This document shows, one piece after another, positions 20,601-31,238 of a DNA stretch of 64,000 bases. The translations under genes and the position numbers were made by a program. The notes under the pieces were generated by a model. That model was not told the DNA's origin. It saw only the letters and a program-made list of their open reading frames with translations, and did no database searches. The stretch spans positions 20,710,941-20,774,940 of the forward strand of contig CM043798.1 of the NCBI GenBank assembly GCA_023974075.1, given 5' to 3'. Origin of the DNA: Chaenocephalus aceratus (Eukaryota; Chordata; Actinopteri; Perciformes; Channichthyidae). Position 1 is the first letter of the stretch; every line of letters starts with the position of its first letter.

Positions 20601-22741
20601 CAACTTTGGACTTTGTTTTAAACGTTATTTTTCTGCAGGCTGCTTTGATCAGCCGTACTGTAGGTTCACAGAGTGAAAACAAAGTCACCTGAGTCCTTAC
20701 CATCACCCACTCCAAATGCCAGATATAAACAGCCTCATGGTAGAGACAAATATAAATTCAATCACCACACCCACGTACATTGTTTTTCACTGGCTCTGTT
20801 GTTGAAAAGCAAATCTATGACTCTGAGTAAACTAAATCATGAACAGTCTGTCACTAAATCTGTTTTAAGCTACGCAAACTTGCCAAAAATAGGTGACTCA
20901 TTTGAAATGCTAATGTTTGTTTTAGTTTTTCTCTTTCATGGTTTTTCTGAGGGAGCATAAGTACAAAGATCAAATGTAAAGAAAGATCACGATGCACCAC
21001 ATCTGAGTGCTTGAAATGAGAGAAACAGAGAAACAACGTGCTATACTCTACTGCTAAATTGCAGTTTTTCCTTGACCACCAGCATTGAGTTTCAAGGAGG
21101 TACAATTTGTGTTTCCCCCGGCATTGAAATTGTCCTCACAATTACAAGAATAAGCTGACGGTGTAAAGCGTGCATTGCATGTGAGCCCTTCAGTCCCTGA
21201 GGCTGGAACACATGGGGGCTCTAATAAGCAATAACACATTAATGCCCCAATTTTAAGCCACTGTCTGAACGCATTTACAGGCTGCCATTTAGCCGGATGC
21301 CTCTAATATATCTGTCCTTATGAAGCTAATGCCTGGCTCCATTCCTGTCTGTGGTCTGCCCCAGGTGACACAGCTCAGAAAATGTCCCTCCTGCTGTTTA
21401 TTTTTTCTTATTAGCATCTGTTGGTCACGAGTGTGGGATGCCACCACAACAGCTGCCATGTTAAAGTGGAAACCAGAAGTAGTCAAAATCTCAGGGGGAG
21501 TTGCGTGCCCTCTACCTGACACCAGCTTCTCTCTGTGAGAGTGGCTTTTTACAGGTATCCAGCATCCACAGCTGGCACCATAATGGAGGTCATCTGAAGC
21601 AGTGAAGTTCACTAATAGCTAAATACAAGGAGACGTCTCAAAAGCACATCAAGGGTAGAAGAACAAACAAACAAAGAACTCTTCTTTTTATAGACTTTTC
21701 AGCTTCCAAAGTTCAAAACTGAAAGTCGAAGATTGAACTACGCTTATGTTACCATGTGTAGAAAGGGAAAAGGTCTAATGAGTTACAGTGGAGGTTTTGA
21801 CTTCTTCAGTCACAAATAACTTGCAGATTAACAAATGAATTCAAGTAAAATAAATGTAGTGGATTTGCACCTTAATGAGGTAAATGTGAACGGGATTTTA
21901 TTTAATGATGGCCATGAATAAATCAGCAGAAACAACTCGTTTTTCTACAATCAAACATCTGGTTGAGAAAATGTTCTGAAGATAACTAGTTATGGTAATT
22001 GTTTGTTGTCAAGACCAACGACCTGATTTAAACACATGTTTAGTCCGAACACAGCAGACATTTAACTTTTCTAGAGCAAATTAATTAATTGTTCACTTTA
22101 AGTATTATTAAAATGAGGATACCTCTCAGATGTGAGCTGATGACGAGTGAATGCATACTGCAAGCAGGCAGTAATATGCTTTGTGGATAACATTTGAAAG
22201 CTGGACAGAATCATAATGGTGATGTTAGAGCTGTGCTACACTAAGGGTCAGGGAGTAGGTAATTACATGGAGGGAGAATAATCTCTGTCATTGGAAAACC
22301 TCAGTTAGGTCCTTTAAAAAATAGATAGTTGCTTGTTTAAAACTGCACCAGGTTATAAAAGAAATAAGATCAGAATGTAAGATTAGTGACAGTGATATAA
22401 TGACCAATGATAATTCAAAATTACAGTCTGTTTAATGCCCGTCTGTGACCGGGAGCAGATTACAGAAACATTAACTTCTTTCCAGAGGCAATTTATCTTA
22501 CAGCACGAGTTAAGAAACATTGTGATTAAGGCTGCACATACAATCAGTGCAAGCGGGGATGGTGCAGAAGTGAATTGCCTCGACTCAATTCTGATACATA
22601 TTCTTATATGTTGTAATTAAAGACGCAAAGATAGATGGGATATTTGGAGCTAGACCTAATGTGCAGAGCAGCAGTACAGGAAAATACAGTTTTTGCAACA
22701 TCCCAGGGTACTGGTGTATGTTGCAAAGCAGCGGTGGGTTT

Positions 22742-22768
22742 GGTGTGTGTGTGTGTGTGTGTGTGTGT
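22742..22768. repeat. (GT)n microsatellite
   Basis: Pure GT dinucleotide run of about 27 bases. Confidence 0.9.
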
Positions 22769-24639
22769 AGTTTTTTATCAGTTGCAGCAGGTCACACAAT
22801 GACTCCTCAGGTTTTATTCGCTTCGACCCCCAGTGTCCACATTTCCCTCAGACCTCAGGAGTGCTATTCTGTGGCCGAACAAACCACACTGACCTGGTGT
22901 CACACTGAGGATCCACAGAGAATCAGATAATAGTTTATTTTAGGAAAAATAATAATAATAAGGAGCGTGAAGTAAGTTTACTGCAGCCTCCACCCATGAT
23001 TTCACAGAGGTCTTAATTTGATTTTGAAGGTCTAAGGAAGTCAAAAATGTAATAGTTGGTTAACACCGTGCATAGCGTTGGTTTACCTATATTCCTTAGT
23101 TTTATCAAAATGTCATTAATATAGTAAGGTAACGGTAATGAATGTATCTACTAAGGCTGCGGCCCCACGAGGACGAAAACGGCTAAACGCATAGGATTAA
23201 CGCAAACGCAATCGCAAACGGCTTCCGTCCACATGCAATAATTATCCGGATAGTGTCTGCCCACACGAGACCGCTCCGTTTAGCTCCAACCGCTGGAGAA
23301 GCTGCAGTACCCTCTACGTGGCGCTGTAACTTCCTCCACAAAAGCAGCGAAGAAGCATGGTTGTCATGGTTGCCCTTCTGTTTATTCTCTGCGGTGGGGG
23401 CCGAGGGAACTGGGCAGAGTTTTTCGCCAGTCAGCGTGTATTAAAGTTGAAATCTTCCGGACAAAATTATAAAAGTGCCGGTCAAAGGTCTTCTTTGTTA
23501 TTTATTGAGCTTTAAAACAAATGAATAGAGAGGCGAAGTCCCTCCCTTTCCGGGAGCCTCCATGGGACCCCGGAAGCGTAACATTATACATTGAAGTCAA
23601 TGGAGAGAGAAAGGTTATCTTTTGATCCCGTTTGAATTGTGCCACGAATGACACATATGATGTTTGTCAATTTAAAAGAATATTTTGCAAGTCAAAAAAA
23701 TTAAAATGTGTCGTAAAACTGTGAAGTTACACATTTTTTTGTGTGAAACCGCTGAGTGAACTACAGGTCTCTAGGTCTCGCACAATACGCGTCACCATCA
23801 CAAAGATGGCCGTCACGTTAGCAAGTTTCACCTGTTTCTTTTAGAATGAGAATAAAAGTATAAAACGAGGTGACTACAAGTCTGGACACGTTGAGAGCTG
23901 TACATACACGAAAGGGGAGTTAGTCGGTTCTGTAAGAGCAGCGGGACCGGCTTTACAAGATGTTGGTGAGTAATATGAGTGCAAAGTGTAACGTTAATGT
24001 CAGCTAGCTAACATTAGCTAACAAGGTACACTAACGTGTTTTGTTTCAGTAACTAGTTTTCTCCTTTAGAACTTCGTGGTCTGTGTGTATGCTGTGGATA
24101 ACATTAGTGTTCACAAGAACAAGGTAAACTCCCGTGTTTTGTTTTAGTTGCTCTTCAGATTGAAGCGGACAGTTTTATATCGACTATACTGTATGTGTGA
24201 TCTCCTTTTACATCTCGTTGTGTCATTTGAGTTTATTTGCTGTGTGTAGATTCAAGGGTTTTGCTTATCTTGTCAATTTGTTTGGTTATCCAGGCACAGC
24301 TGTGTGTGACTCCCTCGGGTACACTGGTATGTGTTTTCCTAATGTAGAGAGCATTGATTAATTAATAAACTACACACTGAGTCTAGATCCTGACCAAGTC
24401 CTTTTTTATTGTTGATCAAATGTTTTTCAAAAATGTATTCATACACATTTAGAAAAATACAATGTACAATCACAACCAGTACAACACACATTACAAAAAA
24501 TACAGAAAAAACAAACAATAACAACAATCAGACAAAACTATGGAAAAATAACCCCTCCCACCCCCAGATCCGGACCATCCTTGTATTATTGCTCATTCAA
24601 TCTATTATAGCATGCTAACAAACATGGTACTTACTTTAT

Positions 24640-25365
24640 TTGTACAGATCTGCATGGGAGACGATGGCGCGATGCAGAGCGCTGTCTGTGATTGTGCACG
24701 GGGGATGCAGCTCCACAGATGTCGAGTGCCAGTGGAGGAAGCCTGGCACTTCCAAAGTAGTCCAGCCGGTGTCTCAACTCTACCAACAGTGAGAGGAGAC
24801 ATACAACCCACTGGCCAGAGACATCGCCACTCAGGATGTAGACTGGTTCAGGTCTGCACTGAGGGGCGCACAGTGTGGCATGGCATGGCTTTTGTCACCT
24901 GAGCCAGAGCCGCGGCCTCAACATCAGGCCATTGTCACCGTGCCGGAGCTGGTGAAGGGGCATGGGGGCTTGAGGCAATTCTTGCCTCAATGCGACTGAG
25001 CAGAGACCAGCAAGCTGCCATCCAGACAGCCACCGGAGGACAGCGGACAAAGTGGCAGTTACACAGGCGGGGCAGGTTGACAGCCAGCAAGTTTGGTGCT
25101 GTGCTGCGGTCGGGACTTTCATCCACTCCATGCGCGTCCCTCATGAAGAGGGTGCTCGGGGGGTACAACTTGGACGGAGTCATGGCTGTCAACTGGGGGG
25201 TTGTAAACGAGGCCGAAGGGGTGAAGGCTTTTGTGCAGGCCTATCAGGAGACAGTGTTCGAGTCTGGTCTCTTTGTGAGTGAGTCGGTGTTTTGGGAGCA
25301 TCCCCCGATGGACTTGTGCAGCCATCTGCCCTGCTGGAGGTGAAGTGTCCACCATCATTATATAG
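24640..25365 (+). pseudogene. SWIM zinc finger / YqaJ-type exonuclease relic
   Basis: The accessory protein of ISL2EU-like transposons, related to phage lambda-exonuclease-type YqaJ recombinases. An upstream CxC-type SWIM-like piece (AVCDCARG near 24680) is followed by a YqaJ block from 24990: TKWQLHRRGRLTASKFGAVL, then AVNWGVVNEAEGVKAF. The catalytic region SPDGLV ... LLEVKCP (about 25300-25352), which holds the PD-(D/E)xK residues, is in a frame shifted by one base near 25290. Sequence then runs into an AT repeat, so the C-terminal third is missing. Confidence 0.72.
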
Positions 25366-26132
25366 GATATATATATATATATATTTGTATACATATCTGT
25401 AAATTGTATAATTTTATTTGATTTAAAAGTATTTTTGATCTCTGTCTATAAACACAAACTGAGTAAGATTGACAATAAAGTTGACTTTGAAAAATATATA
25501 TATTCTTTATGAAAATAGTTGACTGTTGGAGAAATGAATCCAAATGAAACGTTGGACTGAACTACAACTACGCCTTTAAATCTCTACGGACTGTTTTTCA
25601 GTGGGATGGCAAGTTCCTATCTTTAAACATTTATTAGTTTTTTCTCAGAACAGATTTGATTTTCTGAAGTTAATTTAACTTTGCCGACCATGTAAGGTCA
25701 TTATTAAAAAGGTACAATCAATTTGTTTAGGGTTGACTAAAATAATGATAAACATTTCATGGATAATTTACTGACAGAATAAGAAACTCAATGATGCTCT
25801 ACTCACCTGTTCCTTTTTATAAAGTGAAACAGTTAAACGATAGATTTTAGTAAACTTAAAAACAACCTTCTCCAAAAGCTATCAAGGAATATACCGAATA
25901 CTTGTTTTAGAACTTTATTACATATTTTTATATAAATAGTTTGAATGATCCATAATTGACAGAAGCTTGTGTTTACACTGACCTGTTACTCATATATTAA
26001 TGTCTTTGTAACTTATTTAAACCACTACCTCACTCATTTCTTTCATTCATCACGGTTCAGTAAACTAAGTGACACATGAACCAGTTTAATAATTATAATA
26101 ACGTAGGATTGAAACTCTTTGAAACTGTAGGT

Positions 26133-26231
26133 GGCTCTTAAAAGAGCCGTTGTGTTTGGGTGTGCTGGTCTCAGGTCAGTCTAAGCCCTCTCTCCGCGGA
26201 TGCGGCGCGCCAGCTGGATGTTCTTGGGACC
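26133..26231 (-). pseudogene. Histone H3 gene 3' end with histone mRNA stem-loop
   Basis: On the minus strand, 26231-26181 encodes PKNIQLARRIRGERA followed by a TAG stop, the invariant C-terminus of histone H3 apart from one changed residue (Asn for Asp). Downstream, 26148-26133 forms ggctctttaagagcc-like 16-nt stem-loop with six perfect pairs and a TTTA loop, the processing signal of replication-dependent histone mRNAs. A purine motif caaagag (near 26115) follows at the place of the histone downstream element. Upstream of PKNIQ homology stops. The piece therefore came from genomic DNA, not a poly(A) mRNA, and lies inside the ISL2EU-like element. Confidence 0.85.
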
Positions 26232-28625
26232 CTCTTTGCTTGGTTCATCTTACTGGGGGGGCAGCTACATGGATGTCGGTGCAGTCCACAATCATTGTGC
26301 AGTTGAAGGCAGAATGAATTTATTATTGACTCCGAATGAAGCACAACTTCATGTCATACAATACATTGACTTTGTTTGTAATTGTGTAAAAAAATAAAGC
26401 ATTGATTAGCAAGCAGGACCTGCAGGAACAGAGCACGGGATGGATGGAGCTGGGAAGAGAGAAGAATAAAGAAAACAGATCAACTTTATTATCGGATATT
26501 AAACATTCAATTTCAAAACAAGTTGCCGCTCCTACAGTTTTCTAGTGTGTAAAGATGATTTCACTTGACCTATGCACAATATCACACTCAATACATGTGT
26601 GTCTCTGGGGGGTGCATTGTGCCTTTGATGTATATAAATAATATACCATAACCAAATACTATTACGTACAGTGGAAATCAGGTTGCCAGAGCAGGTCAGT
26701 CCAGTGTGCATGTTCCTCAGGGTCTCAGCAGTTACAGGTGAGGTAAAGAAAATAAAAGAGAAAAAGGTCAGTAACAACACTTTAAAGAATTATCTCTTTT
26801 AATAATGTTCTCTCAGTAATCACTCAACTACTGTCTTTCCAACAAACAGATTGACTCACTATCATCACAATGAAACACGTCCAGAAGAATGGACCACAGA
26901 TGGAAATTAGCTATTAGCTATAATCTGGCATATTGCATCTCTTCTCTTTGCTGAGATTAATGTTTTTGTATGCATGGTCCTTCTATAAATAAATAAATGT
27001 CATGCAAAGCTGCCTGCCTGCCTTCCTTCCTTCGACTCTCCCTGAACTGCCTGATCTTTTAATGTTCAATGTTAACCATTTGAGCAGATAGCATTAAGTA
27101 GAAAAGATCGCAGATGCTAATCTGCCGTTAGCCTACCTCCCGCCCCCTTAGCACCTGGTGGAGGGGGCGATAGGCTCCTCTTCAAATGTTTCAAAAATTT
27201 ACCATCATGACTACTCTTACTGTTTAACATTTGGGTTCACTTCATGTTAAGGCTAATACAAATGACAAGGCTAAGTAATGTGATGCTAACTAACGTGCTC
27301 GCTACTAGCTATGTAGCTAGCTTGACTGTGTTCCATGCACAACATGTGTATTACCTGAGATTTGATCCACGACTCCTGGTCCTTTCATCAGACGGGAAGC
27401 GATAGAACGAGCTATGATCTATAAGTATGATCACTTATGTGATTACAACCTGGTACAAAGCACACAGGCATCTTGTAAAAGTGAATTTATTTTTAGCAAT
27501 CTCTTATTTATTGGAGGGAATAATCAGTTATGAGATCTTCTTCTTCTTCGCTTTAATTACGAGTCGCAACCACTTGGAGCATTATCGCCTGTGACATCAC
27601 TTACGCGAGCCAGAATGGGATTTGGGATTTGTAGTCTTTGTGTCGCGTCTTATATTTCAACAGTTTTACGACAAAATGTGACTTTTTTGACATGGAACTT
27701 ATTGTTTAAGATTGACAAACATCATATGTGTAGTTCGTGGCACAATTCAAACGGGATCAAAAGATACGTTTTCTCTCTCCATTGAATTCAATGTTAATTT
27801 TTCGCTTCCGGGGTCCCATGGGCCGGAAGTAGATGGGCGTGACTTCGCCTCTCTATAACGACTCTATATAATATAATGATAAAATACACGGAGCCTCTCT
27901 TTTTCCTCCCTCTCTTCAGACAGCGTCAGTGTCTGTCTCATGCAGCAGCTCATCCAGTAATCAGTGACCCGGCCGACTGTAAAAATAAAACATATTTATA
28001 ACTAGTTTAGGGAGTTTGAGAGGTAATTAAAATAGCTAAGGGTGATGATCTGACTTGAAGTGTGTGTTTTGCTGCAGCGGGAGGAGCTGCAGGTGAGCAG
28101 AGCTGCGTGTCTCCGTCCTGTCAGATTAGACTTCACTCGCGAGAGAAAGATAAATAATCTGAATTCAGGGTGCAGTTTACTTTGACGTGGGGGTGAGCAG
28201 CAGAGGTGGGGAGAGGCGGGGCTATTGCCTCATCATTATTGCTGTAGATGTTGCACAAACAACTGTAGCATGGTCAATAGCGTCCGGAGCACGATAGCAA
28301 CTCTGCGATCCGCCATTGTTGTTGTTGTTGGTGGCGAAACACTTCAGCACTGGCGCGGGGTAAGCGGAGGTGAGCAGAAGAGGTGGGGAGAGGCGGGGCT
28401 ATTGCGCAATCACTATCAGTGATCTGAAAATGTCCGTATAGGGCGCACACACGGAGCCGTTTGACCCCCCAGAGAGTGGCGTATGCATTTCTATCCACCT
28501 TGGGACCCGTTGTCGTTTCCTCAGTCGTTTAGTACCGTATTCGGTCGTCCTCGTGTGGCCGAACGGTCTATATGACACTAAACAGTAACGCAAACGACCG
28601 AATTCGTCCTCGTGGGGCCGCAGCC

Positions 28626-30012
28626 TAAATGCTCAGTGACGCCATATTATCCAGGAAACATTTACATTTACCTACAAAATAGGATTATATAAACAGAACT
28701 TCTATTTCTGTTTCAAAAGGATTGGTCATGCTTACAGTAGTTTAAGTCCTTGTTTCTTTTAAAGTGCCGGATAAAAAGGGTAATATTGATCCCGGTAATG
28801 AATTATTTTGCTTTCCCTCAACATCACACAGAACCAACATAATTCAAGAGCTTTACCATCCTGCTATTGTCTCACCTTAATTGAATGCAGTCATTAATGT
28901 TATTAGTTACACCTGTGTTTGACACATGAAAGTAACCACTGGGTGAAAGTCTAAGGACCTGCACAGTTACACAGGTGTTTTCACTTACTCTTACTAATTA
29001 GAAGCTGAGAGGTCAAGAAGAGAACGCTGCTTGCAATATTTCGTCTTTTGTCTTACTGCTGCCTTGCACATGGTCAAAACTTGTCTTCATTAATACAATG
29101 GAGTTATAAGAACAAATCTGTAATTGTAAAGTGAATGCAGTCATTAATGTGATTAGTTACACCTGTGTTTGTCAGGTTGAAATAATTACTGTGGAATGTA
29201 AGGTCTAATTAAAGGGCTGGCACAATTACACAGGTGTTTTGACTTGTTCAGGCTGAAATATAGCTCTGCTCATTAGCATAGCACTTATAATAGCCTGATT
29301 GTGGACATTTGAAATATGTTGAGACAAAATGTAATTTCCTTAAAAAAGACAACGTACGCAAAATGCTTTGGATTTATAACCAAACACCTGCAGGACAAAT
29401 AACATTCCCGTCCAGCCTCAGGACTAGTTTTTTTATTGTTAGCATGTTAGCATGCTAACACACTTAACTGAAATGGCCCAGGTAAGACAATCAAATATAA
29501 CCAAATAATACAACAAAAGTAACAGCGAGGTGAGTAAGGTCTGATTGGCCAAATTATTGAAAATACCTGTGAAAAAGGTCAAACAAAATGAATATAATGT
29601 CATTTAAGGTGATTTATCAATTAGCGAAGATGGCCAGAACTTTCACTCAGAGAAGCAATGGCCAGAAATAAAAACCAGGCAGCACACAAAGGTTCATTAC
29701 GGCACAGGGAACCGATTGGCCACACTATGTTTTTCGATAGTCTTCTAACCACTGCTTTGGGTGATTATAGATTTATCTATCTGCTTCCTCTTCACCTCTT
29801 CACAGACTCTAGCTAAATGTTTCCCTTTGGGGGTGAATAGAGGGAGCTTGATGAATTGTTCTCATGTGCCGGAGGCTTTTACTGATCTCTGTGAACATAA
29901 GGCCACTGAGTCATTGGAGCATTTCCAATGGTTTTCCCATTATGTTTATGTCAATAAAATTGTTGTTTATTATGTATATGTATTGTTACAGCCTCTTCTA
30001 AACTTGGTAGTT
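28626..30012. other. Non-coding stretch with a duplicated block
   Basis: No coding evidence. It contains the two related blocks described at 28880-29245 and a palindrome tgttagcatgctaaca near 29443; otherwise AT-rich and featureless to the eye. Confidence 0.55.
28880..29245. repeat. Two copies of a block with inverted ACACCTGTG/CACAGGTGT sites
   Basis: The sequence tgcagtcattaatgt with ttacacctgtgttt, followed 50-60 bases later by ttacacaggtgtttt, occurs at 28880-28984 and again at 29132-29244. Each copy thus holds a pair of inverted E-box/T-box-like sites. Origin (old tandem duplication or an unknown repeat) is open. Confidence 0.7.
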
Positions 30013-30219
30013 TTAAGGGGACCTATCATGCAAAATGCACTTTTTGATGTCTTTTATACATATATGTGTCCCCGGGTGTCGGGGAACTCACGCAGCATCA
30101 GAAAATAAAACCCTCTCTCTTTCCTCTGTACCCAAATCTCTAAAAACGGGGCTACAATTGGGAGCTGATCCAGATTTGCGTCCAATATGACGAAATATCG
30201 GAAATGTAGGCTGGCTTTA

Positions 30220-30840
30220 AGGCCCTGACACACCAACCCGATTTTGGGAGTCAGAGGCCGTCAGAGGCTGTCGGGCATTCGCGGCGCCGTAGTCAGGTTG
30301 GTGTGTCCCGCACCGTCGACCGTGATACGCCTTATTTGGACTGCCAGACCCGATGCATGGCCGATTCAACATGTTGAATCGGCCATGCATCGGGTCTGGC
30401 AGTCGGACCAAATAATCACTCTGATTGGCTGTTCAGCTAGCGAATCAGTGCATGAGAAGCGAAGCGGAAGTGAGGGACGTAAACAAACGATTTAAGAAGG
30501 CACATACAGACTGCTATTCATTTTCATCTCATCATGGCGATCTGGAATGATGCAAACGAAGACCTGCTCATCACCTTGATCCACGGAGAGGCCAGCTCTG
30601 TATGATATTACGAGAAAATATACTCTTCTTCTTCTCTGTCTTCCGGTTGTTGCCTCTTTTGAATGACGAATACACACTACCGCCGCCTGCTGGTAAGGAG
30701 AGTTATTGCCACTCACGCACTGAAGTCGGTGCGGTGTGTTCCCGTGCGACACATGGCCAAAACGCAGGAGAACACGGCCAGGCAACAGCCGACTTCAGCG
30801 TCGGCTAGTCCTCTGGTGACTGCTTGGTGTGTCAGGGCCT
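30220..30840. mobile_element. Harbinger-type MITE with part of the Myb/MADF gene
   Basis: Perfect 17-bp terminal inverted repeats aggccctgacacaccaa and a TTA target duplication (30217-30219, 30841-30843). Near 30534 a short frame MAIWNDANEDLLITLIHGE resembles the start of the MADF/Myb-like DNA-binding protein of Harbinger transposons; it ends after about 23 codons. A 62-bp perfect palindrome lies in the left half. Confidence 0.8.
30341..30402. repeat. Perfect 62-bp palindrome
   Basis: Two 31-bp arms (30341-30371 and 30372-30402) are exact complements with no spacer, centred on aca/tgt. Such a structure can extrude a cruciform. Imperfect symmetry continues outward (ttatttgg versus ccaaataa). 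Confidence 0.95.
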
Positions 30841-31238
30841 TTACACCCACGGCCCTATCAGAAACGTTGCTATCAGAAACAATGCCCGACTGTTTTGGAC
30901 GTAATATGGTCGGTGCATGTTTACATTAGCATTGCTAACACTCAGAGCTAACCTGTACAGCACAGAGCATGACTCACCTTGTGGTATATATAACCGGCAA
31001 GAGAGAAAGCCTTTGAGCTCCACACTGTTTCAGAAAATAATCCTTGATAATCCATGATATGGCGTTTCATCACGGCAGAATCTGCCGGAAGCATCTCCCG
31101 CATGAGCTCGGCCCCCTCCTTTTTTATCATTTTTTTTTAAACAGGAAGTGAAATAGAGGGTTATGAGGCATGTTTTTTATATATTTGTATATATCTGAGA
31201 CCTATGCTATTGCCTAAAAATAGCATGATAGGTCCACT

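Larger units (their letters stand above)
15243..23154. other. Long non-coding region, mostly single-copy in appearance
   Basis: No supported exon was found on either strand; the longest frames are in low-complexity DNA. It contains a purine-rich tract (16445-17065), a degenerate repeat tail near 19560-19640 (agcgctttgagg ... ccatttacc), a GT microsatellite at 22742-22768 and a few AT-rich blocks that look like developmental non-coding elements. Confidence 0.6.
23527..27854. mobile_element. ISL2EU-like DNA transposon nested in the Harbinger shell
   Basis: Perfect 14-bp ends agagaggcgaagtc (23527) and complement (27854), extended by imperfect inverted repeats of about 200 bp (to about 23745 and from about 27655). 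It is flanked by AT on both sides (23525-23526, 27855-27856). AT duplications and an accessory YqaJ-nuclease gene are known for ISL2EU, and a YqaJ relic is present at 24960-25365. The main transposase was not recognised, so this copy is non-autonomous. Confidence 0.72.
23155..28625. mobile_element. PIF/Harbinger-type element (shell)
   Basis: Terminal inverted repeats start ggctgcggccccacgaggac at 23155 and end with the complement at 28625. A 3-bp target duplication TAA flanks it (23152-23154, 28626-28628), typical of Harbinger. Only about 370 bp on the left and 770 bp on the right belong to it; the rest is a nested ISL2EU-like element. No Harbinger transposase is visible. A roughly 50-bp block (gaggtggggagaggcggggc) is duplicated at about 28195-28230 and 28370-28405. 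Confidence 0.82.
30017..31238. mobile_element. piggyBac-like non-autonomous element
   Basis: Ends ggggacctatcatgcaaaat (30017) and, in inverse, atagcatgataggtccact (31238). A TTAA flanks both sides (30013-30016, 31239-31242), as in piggyBac. No transposase. A Harbinger MITE is nested inside at 30220-30840. Confidence 0.8.

Noticed and set aside
24339..24618. Frames near 24400 as part of the ISL2EU transposase
   Set aside because: Low-complexity AT-rich translation without transposase motifs.
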